A stretch of 64,000 bases of DNA, from the NCBI RefSeq assembly GCF_000018605.1, contig NC_010003.1:472501-536500 (forward strand). Reading direction: 5' to 3'. Both the position numbers and the translations under genes were made by a program. This document shows positions 36,517 to 46,097 of the stretch, one piece after another. Numbering within the stretch: position 1 is the stretch's first letter; each line of letters opens with the position of its first letter. The notes under the pieces were generated by a model that searched no databases, was not told the DNA's origin, and was given only the letters and a program-made list of their open reading frames with translations. This DNA is from Petrotoga mobilis SJ95. Lineage in GTDB: Bacteria; Thermotogota; Thermotogae; Petrotogales; Petrotogaceae.

Positions 36517-38202
36517 TCACTTCCCTTCGAAATCTTCTATAAATCTTTCTAAAATACCATCACAAACAACATAAGAACCTAATCTATCTACTTCAATTTT
36601 TATCTCAACTTTTTCATTAGAACTAAGCAGTTTACTAGCGATTTCTGCAAGCTGGGAAAGCTTTTTTAACCACGGTTGTATATCTTCATATAATTTTTTA
36701 TCTTTCATATATTTCAATTTTCTATCAAGATTGCCCAACCTCTCCAAGTATTCTTTTAGCTCTTTTCCCTTATTCAAAGGATCTTTTCTGAATTCTTTTA
36801 TTAGACTTTTCAACTTAAAGGATGTCTCCTCAAAAATTCTCGATTTTAGAAAATTTTCACTGAATAATTTCATATCTTCAAAAAAGTCTGACCCTACCAA
36901 ATTAAAAATAGATTTGTTCCAAGACCGCCAAGGATCGTAACCTTGTGAATTCCAAAGATAATCAGCTATTGTTTGTTCTGCAAGCATCGATGCATATGGC
37001 TGATTCATCGGATTTGAGATAACCCCTTTTACTCTTGAAATGCATAAGTCGTTTTCTCTGTTCATTAACGGGGCTAAGAAAAGTTCGCCTTGATCTGCAT
37101 CGTTTACCGGATAATTATCCCATAAGATCAAATCATGACCGAACTGGTTTGAAATCTTATCTGCGTTTTTTCTACTTACTCTTTTTGACCATACACCATT
37201 CCCTGTCCATATTACAGGAATTTCAGGATTTAAGTGTTCTTTCATCGTCCTTCTGTACATCGAATCCTCTTCCTGCCAATATTCCGTTGGACAGAAGTAC
37301 AGGTTAACCTCTGAATCTTTCCCCTTTAAAAACTCGAATAACTTGTTTGCTATATATGTCTGAGCCAAACCGTAATTCCCTTCAAACTTTTTTTCATCCT
37401 CTTCGTAATTCAATTTTTCAGGGATATCATCGAAAAGAATAGCAAATTTTTTTACACCTTTACTTAAAATTTCATAGTATTTTTTGCACAATAAATCAAA
37501 CTCTTTTTGATCGCTAAATTTCATGCTAAGTCCTGGGCTTACACAAAACACAAAATCGACAAAATTGTCTTTTGAGACTTTTATTAACTCATCTATTTTT
37601 TCCATTTCTTCCTCTGGATAATCCTCTCGCCATTTTTCCCTGTGATATGGATCGTCTTTTGGAGCGTACCAATAGGTATTCATTTTATTTCTTCCACAAA
37701 AATTTATCATATCCAATCTGTTTTCATGGCTCCATGGTTCCCCATAAAAACCTTCAATTACTCCTCTCATTTTAAAAGAAGGAGAATCGAATATCTCTAC
37801 TACTGGTAGAATTTTGTTTTCTAAGTCAATAAGTTGTTTTAGAGTTTGTAATCCATAAAAAATACCTTTCTTTGATTTTGAAAAGATTTTAACCGTCCTA
37901 TTTTCTTTTTCGACTTTAATCAAATAGCTTTCTAAATCCATAATATCGATACTTAACTCTATATCATTGCTTTTGATAAATTCATTTAAGTCCTTTTCAG
38001 AAGGAGAAATAAAAGATTCTATTTTTAAGTCGGAATAAACTGGGTCTATTACAAAGACAAAATCTTCACTCGGAAAAATCTTAATAAAGCTTTCTTCTTC
38101 GAAATTTTTCAAAATAGAAAGCTTCGAACTTTCAAAGTGAATATTTGCACCTTCATAGAATAATTTTTTTGGTTTTGGATTTAATCTGAGAAACAAATCC
38201 AT
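36517..38202 (-). CDS. GH84 beta-N-acetylglucosaminidase
   Basis: A 561-residue hexosaminidase of family GH84 (NagJ/O-GlcNAcase type). Residues 1-150 form the N-terminal alpha/beta domain. The barrel follows with RGVIEGFYGEPWSHENRLDMI and NTYWYAPKDDPYHREKWR. The catalytic Asp pair is in FAILFDDIPEKL. A helical C-terminal domain ends the protein. Secreted homologues are common, but this one has no signal peptide, so it would act on imported GlcNAc-containing sugars. GGAGGAG is placed for the ATG at 38202, not the ATG at 38220. A GC-rich repeat lies about 60 bp upstream. Confidence 0.92.
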   Translation of the reverse strand: MDLFLRLNPKPKKLFYEGANIHFESSKLSILKNFEEESFIKIFPSEDFVFVIDPVYSDLKIESFISPSEKDLNEFIKSNDIELSIDIMDLESYLIKVEKENRTVKIFSKSKKGIFYGLQTLKQLIDLENKILPVVEIFDSPSFKMRGVIEGFYGEPWSHENRLDMINFCGRNKMNTYWYAPKDDPYHREKWREDYPEEEMEKIDELIKVSKDNFVDFVFCVSPGLSMKFSDQKEFDLLCKKYYEILSKGVKKFAILFDDIPEKLNYEEDEKKFEGNYGLAQTYIANKLFEFLKGKDSEVNLYFCPTEYWQEEDSMYRRTMKEHLNPEIPVIWTGNGVWSKRVSRKNADKISNQFGHDLILWDNYPVNDADQGELFLAPLMNRENDLCISRVKGVISNPMNQPYASMLAEQTIADYLWNSQGYDPWRSWNKSIFNLVGSDFFEDMKLFSENFLKSRIFEETSFKLKSLIKEFRKDPLNKGKELKEYLERLGNLDRKLKYMKDKKLYEDIQPWLKKLSQLAEIASKLLSSNEKVEIKIEVDRLGSYVVCDGILERFIEDFEGK

Positions 38203-38260
38203 TAAAACTCCTCCATTCAAATATGAAATAAATACTGTTTTTAAAAATTCTATAACTTGA

Positions 38261-38290
38261 TTTAGCGCCCCTTCGCCCCGCTCCCCACCC
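38261..38290 (+). repeat. GC-rich dispersed repeat, copy B
   Basis: This shares TTTAGCGCCCCTTCGCCCC and the following GCT and CCCACCC blocks with copy A (2982-3014), with one base changed in the middle. It lies between the divergent GH84 and sugar-binding-protein genes. Relative to GH84 it has the same orientation and distance (about 58 bp before the start codon) as the other copies have to their downstream genes. Confidence 0.8.
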
Positions 38291-38385
38291 TTTTTTTATT
38301 TCTAAAATATTTTAATATGGAATAAAGTAATTACTTTATTATCAATAATTGTTTTTTGTATTATATCATGTTTATTTTTAAAATG

Positions 38386-38413
38386 TTCATCTTTTTCGCA
38401 GATATGATATAAT
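38386..38413 (+). promoter_or_regulatory. Predicted promoter of the sugar ABC operon
   Basis: TTCATC (38386-38391) and TATAAT (38408-38413) are 16 bp apart, with the extended element TGA just before the -10 box. The promoter ends 34 bp before the ATG of the binding-protein gene. Confidence 0.5.
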
Positions 38414-38447
38414 TATACAAAACTTATTAAACTAGGGGGTGTGTTTT

Positions 38448-39710
38448 ATGAAAAAATTACTTGTTTTAATGTGTGTTTTGATTGTTAGTTTGTTCGTTTT
38501 TTCTGAAGAAGTTATAACTTTGAATTTAATTGAAGCCTTTTCAAGCCCCTACAGAACACCTACCTTAAACAACATAATACAAATGTTCGAGACTTTGAAT
38601 CCTGGAGTAAAAATTAATGTTATCTCTCCACCATACGAAACAGCCTATCAAAAGATCAATTTAATGGTAAGTACAGAACAACCACTTGATATTGTAGAGA
38701 TAGGCGACTGGGATTTAAGTGCATTAGCTGCTATGGGGAAATTAGAAGATTTGACTCCCTATATCGAGTCCTGGCCTGAAAAAGATGACATGGTCGAAGG
38801 AGTTTTAGAAGCCGCCAGCATTTACCAAGGTATCCCTTATTTGTTACCTCACGGCATTTTTGTAAAAGCACTCTTTTACAGACCAGATATTTTAGCAAAA
38901 TACGGGATTGAAAACTATCCAAAAACAATGCCTGAATTGTACGAAATATCAAAGACATTAACAGAATCCGGCAAAAATCAGTATGGTTTCGCATTTAGAG
39001 GTAAGGGTTATCCAACCGCGTTTATTGATATTGTTATCACTTCATTCTTTGATGATATAGATCCAAACAATATGTATTTAACTAAATCTGGTGAAATTAT
39101 TTTTGAAGATCCAAGGGCTGTAGAAGCGTTAAATTTCTATGTTAGTTTGTATAAAGACACATCTCCAAAAGATTCAATTAACTGGGGATGGGATGAACAA
39201 GTTAATTCGTTTGTTTCTGGCATAACACCTCTATTATTTCAAGATCCTGACACCACTGGCATGCTAAACGAAATGCTTCAACCAGGCCAATATAAAACTG
39301 CCCCACTTCCCCTAGGAACAAGTGGAAAAGCTTACCCTTCCTTTGGATTCGTTGGCTGGGGAATTCCTACATATTCAGAACATAAGGATTTGGCTTGGAA
39401 ATTCATTAAATTCGTTGCTTCAGCTGAAATAAACGGATATTGGAGCAAGAGTTATGGTGCTTTACCAGTATTAGAATCAGTTTATACGTACGATTCATAT
39501 TTCAGCTCAGAAATTTTCGAAGGTTGGACCAGGATGTTTGACGATCCCGAACATTATCAATTTACTCAGTACCCCTTAGATAATGAAAACTGGGGAAAGT
39601 GGAATGAATTCCAGGAAAAAACAATGCAGCAGGTGTTGCTCGGGCAACTTTCTGTGGAAAGTTGCTTAAAACAATGGACTGACTTTTGGAAAGATGCAGG
39701 CATTAAATAG
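38448..39710 (+). CDS. Sugar ABC transporter substrate-binding protein (CUT1)
   Basis: A periplasmic sugar-binding protein of about 420 residues (family 1, MalE/UgpB-like). It has a signal peptide (residues 1-20, VLIVSLFVFSEE) and the pattern NNIIQMFETLNPGVKINVI, then GWGIPTYSEHKDLAWKFIKF. The ligand is unknown. Because it is divergent from GH84/anmK and next to the muropeptide genes, an amino sugar or a MurNAc-GlcNAc disaccharide is the leading guess. The ATG at 38448 is preferred over an upstream GTG because AGGGGGT lies 7 nt before it. Confidence 0.9.
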   Translation: MKKLLVLMCVLIVSLFVFSEEVITLNLIEAFSSPYRTPTLNNIIQMFETLNPGVKINVISPPYETAYQKINLMVSTEQPLDIVEIGDWDLSALAAMGKLEDLTPYIESWPEKDDMVEGVLEAASIYQGIPYLLPHGIFVKALFYRPDILAKYGIENYPKTMPELYEISKTLTESGKNQYGFAFRGKGYPTAFIDIVITSFFDDIDPNNMYLTKSGEIIFEDPRAVEALNFYVSLYKDTSPKDSINWGWDEQVNSFVSGITPLLFQDPDTTGMLNEMLQPGQYKTAPLPLGTSGKAYPSFGFVGWGIPTYSEHKDLAWKFIKFVASAEINGYWSKSYGALPVLESVYTYDSYFSSEIFEGWTRMFDDPEHYQFTQYPLDNENWGKWNEFQEKTMQQVLLGQLSVESCLKQWTDFWKDAGIK

Positions 39711-39719
39711 GTGGTTTAA

Positions 39720-40595
39720 TTGAAACGAAGAAAATTCATTTTTTTCTTGTTATTACCCACTTTGTTATTAATATCTTTTATCATTTTATACCCCACTATC
39801 AGTGGGGTAATGTTGTCTTTTAAAAATTACTCCCTTTATAACTTCCAAAACATTGAATGGATAGGCTTTGAAAATTTTAAAGCCATTTTTTCCGACCCTT
39901 TTTATATAGATACTATTTGGAACACTTTGGAATGGGTTTTATTCTCTGTGCTTTTCCAGCTAATCTTAGGTTTTATTTTAGCTCTTTTAATGAAAGAGCC
40001 TTTTAAAGGTAGAGGCATATATGCAGGATTAGTCTTTTATCCATGGGCAATCTCTGGATTTGCCATAGGCTTAATATGGTCATGGTTGTTAAATGGTCAA
40101 TTTGGGGTGATCAATGATATATTAATAAAAATTGGAATTATTGAAGAAAACATTAGTTTCCTTTCGGATCCTTCGTTAGCAATGTTTTCTGTTATTTTAG
40201 TGAATGTTTGGTATGGAATACCTTTTTTTGCCATTATGATTTTAGCAGCCTTACAGTCTGTCCCTGATTCTCTTTACGACGCTGCGGAAATCGACGGCGC
40301 AGGTTACTTCACAAAGCTTTTTAATATCACTATACCTTATATAAAACCTACTCTGATAAATACCATTTTATTGAGAACTATATGGGTTATGAATTTCCCT
40401 GATATCATTTACGGCATGACACGTGGTGGACCTGGTGGAAGTACTGAGATTTTAGCTGTAAAGATGATAAATACCGTTTTTTATGAATCAGACTATAGTA
40501 AAGCCGCAGCACATGGTGTAGTTATCATTTTAATTCTTTTCATTTATACTATGATGTACTTAAAATTAACTTCTAAACGGGAGTTTAGCCTATGA
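39720..40595 (+). CDS. Sugar ABC transporter permease 1 (MalF-like)
   Basis: A 291-residue inner-membrane permease with six predicted helices and the EAA-type loop DAAEIDGAGYFTKLFNITIPYIKP that docks the ATPase. A TTG start at 39720 follows AGGTGG with 6-nt spacing; no ATG is suitably placed. It overlaps the second permease by 4 bp. No ATPase gene is present in this operon, so a shared MsmK/UgpC-type ATPase elsewhere probably energises it. Confidence 0.9.
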   Translation: MKRRKFIFFLLLPTLLLISFIILYPTISGVMLSFKNYSLYNFQNIEWIGFENFKAIFSDPFYIDTIWNTLEWVLFSVLFQLILGFILALLMKEPFKGRGIYAGLVFYPWAISGFAIGLIWSWLLNGQFGVINDILIKIGIIEENISFLSDPSLAMFSVILVNVWYGIPFFAIMILAALQSVPDSLYDAAEIDGAGYFTKLFNITIPYIKPTLINTILLRTIWVMNFPDIIYGMTRGGPGGSTEILAVKMINTVFYESDYSKAAAHGVVIILILFIYTMMYLKLTSKREFSL

Positions 40596-41422
40596 AGAAA
40601 AAAATTTTGCCTAAATTTATACGTATAATTTTACTATCTATGTTTTTTATTTTTGCAAGTTTCCCGTTATATTGGATTATACTAACTTCGTTAAAACCAC
40701 CCCAAGAAATATACTCCTTTCCAATTAGGTATTGGACAAATAATCCTACTCTATTAGGGTACAAGAGATTATTTGAATTCGTCAATTTTAAAAGGTATTT
40801 TGTAAACAGTATTTTCGTATCTTTAGGCGCTTCCTTTGTTTCAACAATATTTGCCATGCTAAGTGGGTATATACTTTCAAGAAAAGAATTCAAATGGAAA
40901 TATCCTATTATATTATTTTTATTTTTTTCTCAGATGATCCCAACTTATTTAATCATGGTTCCACAATATACAATGTTTTCAAATTTAAATTTAATCAACA
41001 AACTAATCAGCTTAGTAATAATTTATAGTGGTTTTGGAGCTGCTTTTAGTACAATAATGGCTAAGGGTTTTTTTGATAGAATTCCAAAAAGTATCGAAGA
41101 AGCTGCTTTAATTGACGGATGTAATGAAATCCAATCTCTATTTAAAATCACTATTCCCTTAATGTTACCTGGTTTATCGGCTATTCTTAGTTTTTCTTTT
41201 GTAAATAACTGGAATGAGCTGTTTACTGCTGTGATGTTTTTAAACACCTCCGACAAATATACCGTACCTGTTGGGCTATATTCTATTGTATCAAAGGCAG
41301 GTGTTCAGTGGAATGTGCTGGCTGCTGGAATTGTGATCGCTCTTTTACCAACAATTATAGTATTTTCGATCTCTCAAAAGTATATTATTGCAGGCCTTAC
41401 ACAGGGAAGTTTAAAAGACTGA
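40592..41422 (+). CDS. Sugar ABC transporter permease 2 (MalG-like)
   Basis: A 276-residue permease with an EAA loop (EEAALIDGCNEIQSLFKITIPLMLPG) and the family-typical C-terminus SQKYIIAGLTQGSLKD. It is an intact counterpart of the broken permease found at 9005-10807, though the two are clearly different genes. It is translationally coupled to permease 1 through an ATGA overlap. It is the last gene of the three-gene operon. Confidence 0.9.
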   Translation: MKKKILPKFIRIILLSMFFIFASFPLYWIILTSLKPPQEIYSFPIRYWTNNPTLLGYKRLFEFVNFKRYFVNSIFVSLGASFVSTIFAMLSGYILSRKEFKWKYPIILFLFFSQMIPTYLIMVPQYTMFSNLNLINKLISLVIIYSGFGAAFSTIMAKGFFDRIPKSIEEAALIDGCNEIQSLFKITIPLMLPGLSAILSFSFVNNWNELFTAVMFLNTSDKYTVPVGLYSIVSKAGVQWNVLAAGIVIALLPTIIVFSISQKYIIAGLTQGSLKD

Positions 41423-41540
41423 TAAGGATTTTAAAACAATCATTTCTTCTTTCACCAAAAAAGCTTTAGGAAAAAACTAAAAAAATTTCAAAAAATATGC
41501 TTCACCCAAAAAGATAGAAAAATATAAGCTCTGATAATTT

Positions 41541-42920
41541 TTATATTTTATTAAGGCCTTGTGTGATTTTTACAGCCGATGAAAGAGAGTCCAAATAAGT
41601 AGTTCTCGTACCTAAAGTATAAGCAGAAAGAGGCATAATAAATGTACCATGAATATCGAAACTCTCAAAATCTCCATTAGTTTTTTTCTCTTTAAAGCCC
41701 GCCCCTTGATGTATTACATAGTATTCATTTCCAAATTTACCTAAATACATCATCACGTGACCTTTCATAAAAAGAATATCCCCGGTTTTTAAACCATCTA
41801 AAATTATTTTCCTTTCCTCTGTTTGCTGAGGAAAAGAAGTTCTTTCAGCAGGAGTCATGATTTCTTGATACTTAGTATCTCTTGGCAAATATATTCCAAA
41901 ACACTTAAATATATCCATTATGAAACGTGAACAATCTCTATTGTAATCGCTCCCTCCCCAGCCATATCTTTCACCAACCATTTTAAACGCTTGTTTAATT
42001 AAATTTCTCTGGTTGAAATCAAGGAAAGAAGTTTTTACTTCTTTTGCCGAAGAAACTGGAAAAATCCCATATGTTTCATTGTCCAATCTATTTTTAAGAG
42101 GGATTTTTATCGGATAACACCCTTCAGGAAATAGGGTGTTCATTTCAAAATAAAATTTTTTTGTTTCATTTTCATCTGCTAGAACTAACTTATCTCCCAT
42201 CTGAAAACGAAATTTACCAATGGTAGGCAACTCTTCGGTGCAAACTTTACTTTCCATCAATATTAGAGTTCTTGTTGATTTATTGTAATCAAAAAATTCT
42301 TTTTTAGAAACTTCAATTAAACTTTTTCTGTTTATCCATCCTGAATAAAAAGAGCTCTGAACAAAATACCAATTCAGTTTAAAACTTCTTCTGTATATTA
42401 AAATCGGTTCTCCTGGTGAAAGAGTAGTGAGCCTGGTAATATCATGAAAAGGATAATTTGGTGTTATTCCCAATGGATATTTAAAAGGGATCGATTTTAG
42501 GCCACTTCTATTGGTTATTAAGCCAAAAGATATCGGAATATCCGCAGAAATCCCCTTTTTGAAATCTCGAAAGTTTGAAAGGAACTCTTTTAATTGATAT
42601 TTATTCAATGGTTTTATTTTTTCACTATCTTTGAAAAATAAATTTTCTTGCATTAATTTTTCTAAATCTTCCATCGACATTATCTTTTCAATTTCGTTTA
42701 TAAAATCATCTGATGTTACTTCTTTTTTAGAATCAGAGAAAACATAATAATAGTTTTCTAAATGAGATTCAACCATCTTCTTATATAGAAGATGGTTGAA
42801 TGATTTTATTTCATATTCATCCACCAAAATTTCATCGGGGTTATGCAACCTATCAATCCAAAAATCTGGATCATATAACCTTTTATCTTTTAAATGAGTA
42901 CATATAAATTCACTTACCAT
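41541..42920 (-). CDS. Cytoplasmic NlpC/P60 endopeptidase with SH3 domains
   Basis: A 459-residue protein with a helical N-terminal domain (residues 1-130), SH3-like domains (about 150-290) and a C-terminal NlpC/P60 cysteine peptidase domain. The catalytic Cys is in YNRDCSRFIMD (about 329), and the His residues are in MKGHVMMYLG and VIHQGAG. This N_NLPC-SH3-SH3-NLPC layout is that of murein-peptide-recycling gamma-D-Glu-diamino-acid endopeptidases. There is no signal peptide, so it should act on imported peptides. It is the last gene of the Dpp-LysA operon. GGAG precedes the ATG. Confidence 0.9.
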   Translation of the reverse strand: MVSEFICTHLKDKRLYDPDFWIDRLHNPDEILVDEYEIKSFNHLLYKKMVESHLENYYYVFSDSKKEVTSDDFINEIEKIMSMEDLEKLMQENLFFKDSEKIKPLNKYQLKEFLSNFRDFKKGISADIPISFGLITNRSGLKSIPFKYPLGITPNYPFHDITRLTTLSPGEPILIYRRSFKLNWYFVQSSFYSGWINRKSLIEVSKKEFFDYNKSTRTLILMESKVCTEELPTIGKFRFQMGDKLVLADENETKKFYFEMNTLFPEGCYPIKIPLKNRLDNETYGIFPVSSAKEVKTSFLDFNQRNLIKQAFKMVGERYGWGGSDYNRDCSRFIMDIFKCFGIYLPRDTKYQEIMTPAERTSFPQQTEERKIILDGLKTGDILFMKGHVMMYLGKFGNEYYVIHQGAGFKEKKTNGDFESFDIHGTFIMPLSAYTLGTRTTYLDSLSSAVKITQGLNKI

Positions 42921-42923
42921 TCT

Positions 42924-44216
42924 TTATCTCCATTCGCTATTTTCGATATCCCTTTTTATCAAATCATCGTAAACTTCTCTTCTTGTTATCAGCTTATGTT
43001 TCCCATTCTTGACTAAAACAATGGCGGGTTTTAGAAAACCATTATAATTATTTGACATCGAATTGGTATAATCTCCAGTAGATGGGATCGCTAACAAATC
43101 TCCAGGTTTTATTTCTGGAAGACAAGTCTCTTCAATCAAAATATCTCCTGATTCACAGGCCCTACCAGCTATTGTAACCTTTTCTAAGTTGATTGTATCT
43201 TTTGGCCGATTCGCAATAAACACCTCATATTTTGCACCATATAATGCAGGCCGAATATTATCAGCCATGCCTCCATCAACAACCACATATTTTTTATTTT
43301 CTGTTCTCTTGATTGTGCCAACAGTGTACAGTGTGGTTCCAGCGCTAGAAATAATATATCTACCTGGTTCTACTATTATTTTTGGAGAAGGATAATGAAA
43401 TTTACTTGATAAAAATCTAACTTCTTGAATGACTCCTTTTATAGCCTCCTGAATATCTATAGCTTTTTCAAAAGTCGAGTGCGCTACACCGAATCCTCCA
43501 CCAATATCAATTTCTGGTAAAACAGCCCCTGTTTCTTCTCTTATTTTGTTCAAAAGATCAAAAAAAGTCTTTACTAACTCCACATAAGGTTCTGCCTCGT
43601 TTATTTGAGAACCTATATGTGCATGAATACCTTTTATCTCCAAATTTTCAGAATTTTTGATGGATTTAATAAGTTTCAACATGTCATCAAAAGACATCCC
43701 AAATTTGGAATCTTTTTGACCGGTTGAAATATACTTATGAGTGTCTGGAGTAATGTTGGGGATAACCCTAAAATAAATTTTTGCCTTTTTTCTTAATCTT
43801 TTACTGATCCTTTCAATGTTTCTAAATTCATCTTCATTATCAACTATAATGTGACCTACATCATTCTCTAGAGCCATAACTAATTCTTCGTTAGTCTTAC
43901 TGTTTCCGTTAAAAAAAATTTTGTTTGCAGGAAAAGAACTATGAAAGGCTATATACAGTTCTCCACCCGAAACCACATCTAAAGACACATTTTCACTTTG
44001 TAAAATTCTACAAAGCTCTGTATTCAAAAATGCCTTCGAAGCATAAGCGATTTCATAATTAGTATAATCAGCACTCTCGAAGGCACTTTTTAACCTTTTG
44101 ATATTCTCCCTAATTTGAGCTTCATCCAATACTAATAATGGAGTACCATACTCGTTAGCTAAGTGAGTACTTTTTACCCCAGAAATTTCCAATACACCAT
44201 CTTTATCTATTTTCAT
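42924..44216 (-). CDS. lysA: Diaminopimelate decarboxylase
   Basis: A 430-residue PLP enzyme of fold type III that converts meso-diaminopimelate to lysine and CO2. The PLP lysine is in YASKAF (Lys61). HAHIGSQ, DIGGGFG, VEPGRYI and the active-site CESGD are all conserved. Finding it in a peptide-transporter operon next to an NlpC/P60 peptidase, rather than with lysine biosynthesis genes, suggests it uses diaminopimelate freed from imported muropeptides. The ATG overlaps the dppF-like gene by 14 bp. Confidence 0.95.
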   Translation of the reverse strand: MKIDKDGVLEISGVKSTHLANEYGTPLLVLDEAQIRENIKRLKSAFESADYTNYEIAYASKAFLNTELCRILQSENVSLDVVSGGELYIAFHSSFPANKIFFNGNSKTNEELVMALENDVGHIIVDNEDEFRNIERISKRLRKKAKIYFRVIPNITPDTHKYISTGQKDSKFGMSFDDMLKLIKSIKNSENLEIKGIHAHIGSQINEAEPYVELVKTFFDLLNKIREETGAVLPEIDIGGGFGVAHSTFEKAIDIQEAIKGVIQEVRFLSSKFHYPSPKIIVEPGRYIISSAGTTLYTVGTIKRTENKKYVVVDGGMADNIRPALYGAKYEVFIANRPKDTINLEKVTIAGRACESGDILIEETCLPEIKPGDLLAIPSTGDYTNSMSNNYNGFLKPAIVLVKNGKHKLITRREVYDDLIKRDIENSEWR

Positions 44217-45165
44217 ACAAAAAACATCTCACTTTTCTGTTATCTACCTGAAAGTATTGGGGTAGATAATTTTTACATTTTTCCATAGCAAAGGGACAAC
44301 GAGGTTCAAAAGGGCAACCCTTGGGAAGATTAATTAAATCTGGTACTTCTCCAGTATTTCCTAACTTTTCTGAAGTTATTTTGTCTGGATCGGGTGCGGC
44401 TTTCCTTAGTAATTTTGTGTAAGGATGTAATGGGTCTAATACTACTTCATCCGCTGTTCCTTCTTCCATTATCATACCTGCATACATCACGGCTATTCTA
44501 TCTGAAATGTATCTAGCAGCTGCTAAATCATGAGTTACGTGAATATATGTTGTATCTAAATCATCTCTAATTTTCAACATTAATTTCATTATACCCGCTC
44601 TAATGGAAACATCTAACATAGAAGTAGGTTCATCCGCCAATATTACAGAAGGCTTTGTAACTATGGCCCTTGCAATAACTACTCTCTGCCTTTGACCTCC
44701 AGATAGTTCGTGAGGATATTTATTGATAAAGTTTTCTACTGGCGTAAGTTCAACCTCTTCAAGAACTTCTTTTATCCTTTGGTTTACTTGTTCAAATTTA
44801 TGAAGTTCAAGAGGTCTTTTTAATATTTGATACACTCTTTTTACTGGATTGAGGGAAGAGAAAGGGTCTTGAAAGATCATCTGAATCTGTTCTCGGAATT
44901 TTAATTCTTCATTCCTCTTAAATTTTTTAGGAATTATTTCACCTTTGAATTTTATACTTCCGTTGTTTTCCAAGTAAACACGAGATAATACCCTTAACAA
45001 AGTAGTCTTACCTGACCCACTTTCTCCAACTATTGAGATGATTTCTTTTGGAAAAACATCCAAATAAATATTTCTCAGAGCATGGACATATTGAGTTTTA
45101 AATCCTTTTCTAACAGGAAACTTCTTTGTTACATTATCAAAAGATATTACCGGGGAAAATGACAT
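44203..45165 (-). CDS. dppF: Peptide ABC transporter ATPase (DppF-like)
   Basis: A 320-residue ATPase: Walker A GESGSGKTT, signature LSGGQRQRV, Walker B VILADEP, and the OppF/DppF-type C-terminal cysteines in GCPFEPRCPFAMEKC, which may hold a 4Fe-4S cluster in this family. The ATG at 45165 is chosen over the GTG at 45174, because GGGGAGG lies 8 nt upstream of the ATG and abuts the GTG. It partners with the dppD-like gene to drive the same transporter. Confidence 0.92.
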   Translation of the reverse strand: MSFSPVISFDNVTKKFPVRKGFKTQYVHALRNIYLDVFPKEIISIVGESGSGKTTLLRVLSRVYLENNGSIKFKGEIIPKKFKRNEELKFREQIQMIFQDPFSSLNPVKRVYQILKRPLELHKFEQVNQRIKEVLEEVELTPVENFINKYPHELSGGQRQRVVIARAIVTKPSVILADEPTSMLDVSIRAGIMKLMLKIRDDLDTTYIHVTHDLAAARYISDRIAVMYAGMIMEEGTADEVVLDPLHPYTKLLRKAAPDPDKITSEKLGNTGEVPDLINLPKGCPFEPRCPFAMEKCKNYLPQYFQVDNRKVRCFLYENR

Positions 45166-46094
45166 GCAACCCACCTCCCCGGAGTAACCTCTTTAAATTC
45201 TGGTTTTTTATCACATAAATCTTTTCTGTATTTGCACCTTTCTTTAAATGGACATCCTTTTATTTCTTTTGAGAGATCTGGTATTCTACCAGGTATTCCT
45301 TTATATTCTTTTGATACATCCGTTAACTTTGGAAAAGAATTTATTAATCCTTCAGTATATGGATGCAATGGGTTTGAATATACAGCTTTAGTAGGGCCTA
45401 TTTCAACCATTTCTCCTGCATACATGATTGAAATCCTTTTTGATAGCTCAAATAACAAAGATATGTCGTGGGTTACAAAAATAATTGAAAATTTATTTTT
45501 GCTCCTTATCTCATCTATTTGTTCCATAATAGACCTTTGAACGACAACATCTAGCGATGTAGTTGGTTCATCCATTACCACTAATGAAGGAGAAAAAACT
45601 AAAGCCATTGCTATAGCCACTCGTTGTTTCATTCCTCCAGATAATTGATGGGGATAACTTTCCATTCTTTCTTTTTGAATTCCAACCATGTGTAAAACTT
45701 TTTCAACCATACCTATCGCTTCACTTTTTGAGTAGTTACTATGTTCGAATATTACATCCATAATCTGATCTTTTATCTTATAAACAGGGTTTAAAGCATT
45801 CATTGCGCTTTGGGTGACTAACGAAAATTCTACCCATCTTTTCTTTCTGAGCTTTTCTTTATCCATTTTTAGAATATTTTCACCCTTATATATAATTTCT
45901 CCTCCAAAAATTTCACCTGGTTTTTTTAAAAGTTTGAGCATAGAAAAAAGTAAAGTAGATTTACCACATCCTGATTCACCGGCTATTCCTAAGAAGTCAT
46001 CCTCTTCCACGTTGAAACTTACGTTTTTAACTGCCCTCACTATTTTATTGTTGCTTCTATATCCAGCATTTAAATTTTTGACTTCTAAAAGCAC
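45147..46094 (-). CDS. dppD: Peptide ABC transporter ATPase (DppD-like)
   Basis: A 315-residue ATPase: Walker A GESGCGKST, signature LSGGMKQRV, Walker B LVVMDEP, and the C-terminal cysteine-rich motif GCPFKERCKYRKDLC of Opp/Dpp ATPases. The QSAMNALNPVYKI segment is typical of DppD. The start is a GTG at 46094 following GAGGGGTG. It overlaps the next ATPase gene by 19 bp. Confidence 0.92.
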   Translation of the reverse strand: MLLEVKNLNAGYRSNNKIVRAVKNVSFNVEEDDFLGIAGESGCGKSTLLFSMLKLLKKPGEIFGGEIIYKGENILKMDKEKLRKKRWVEFSLVTQSAMNALNPVYKIKDQIMDVIFEHSNYSKSEAIGMVEKVLHMVGIQKERMESYPHQLSGGMKQRVAIAMALVFSPSLVVMDEPTTSLDVVVQRSIMEQIDEIRSKNKFSIIFVTHDISLLFELSKRISIMYAGEMVEIGPTKAVYSNPLHPYTEGLINSFPKLTDVSKEYKGIPGRIPDLSKEIKGCPFKERCKYRKDLCDKKPEFKEVTPGRWVACHFPR

Positions 46095-46097
46095 TAC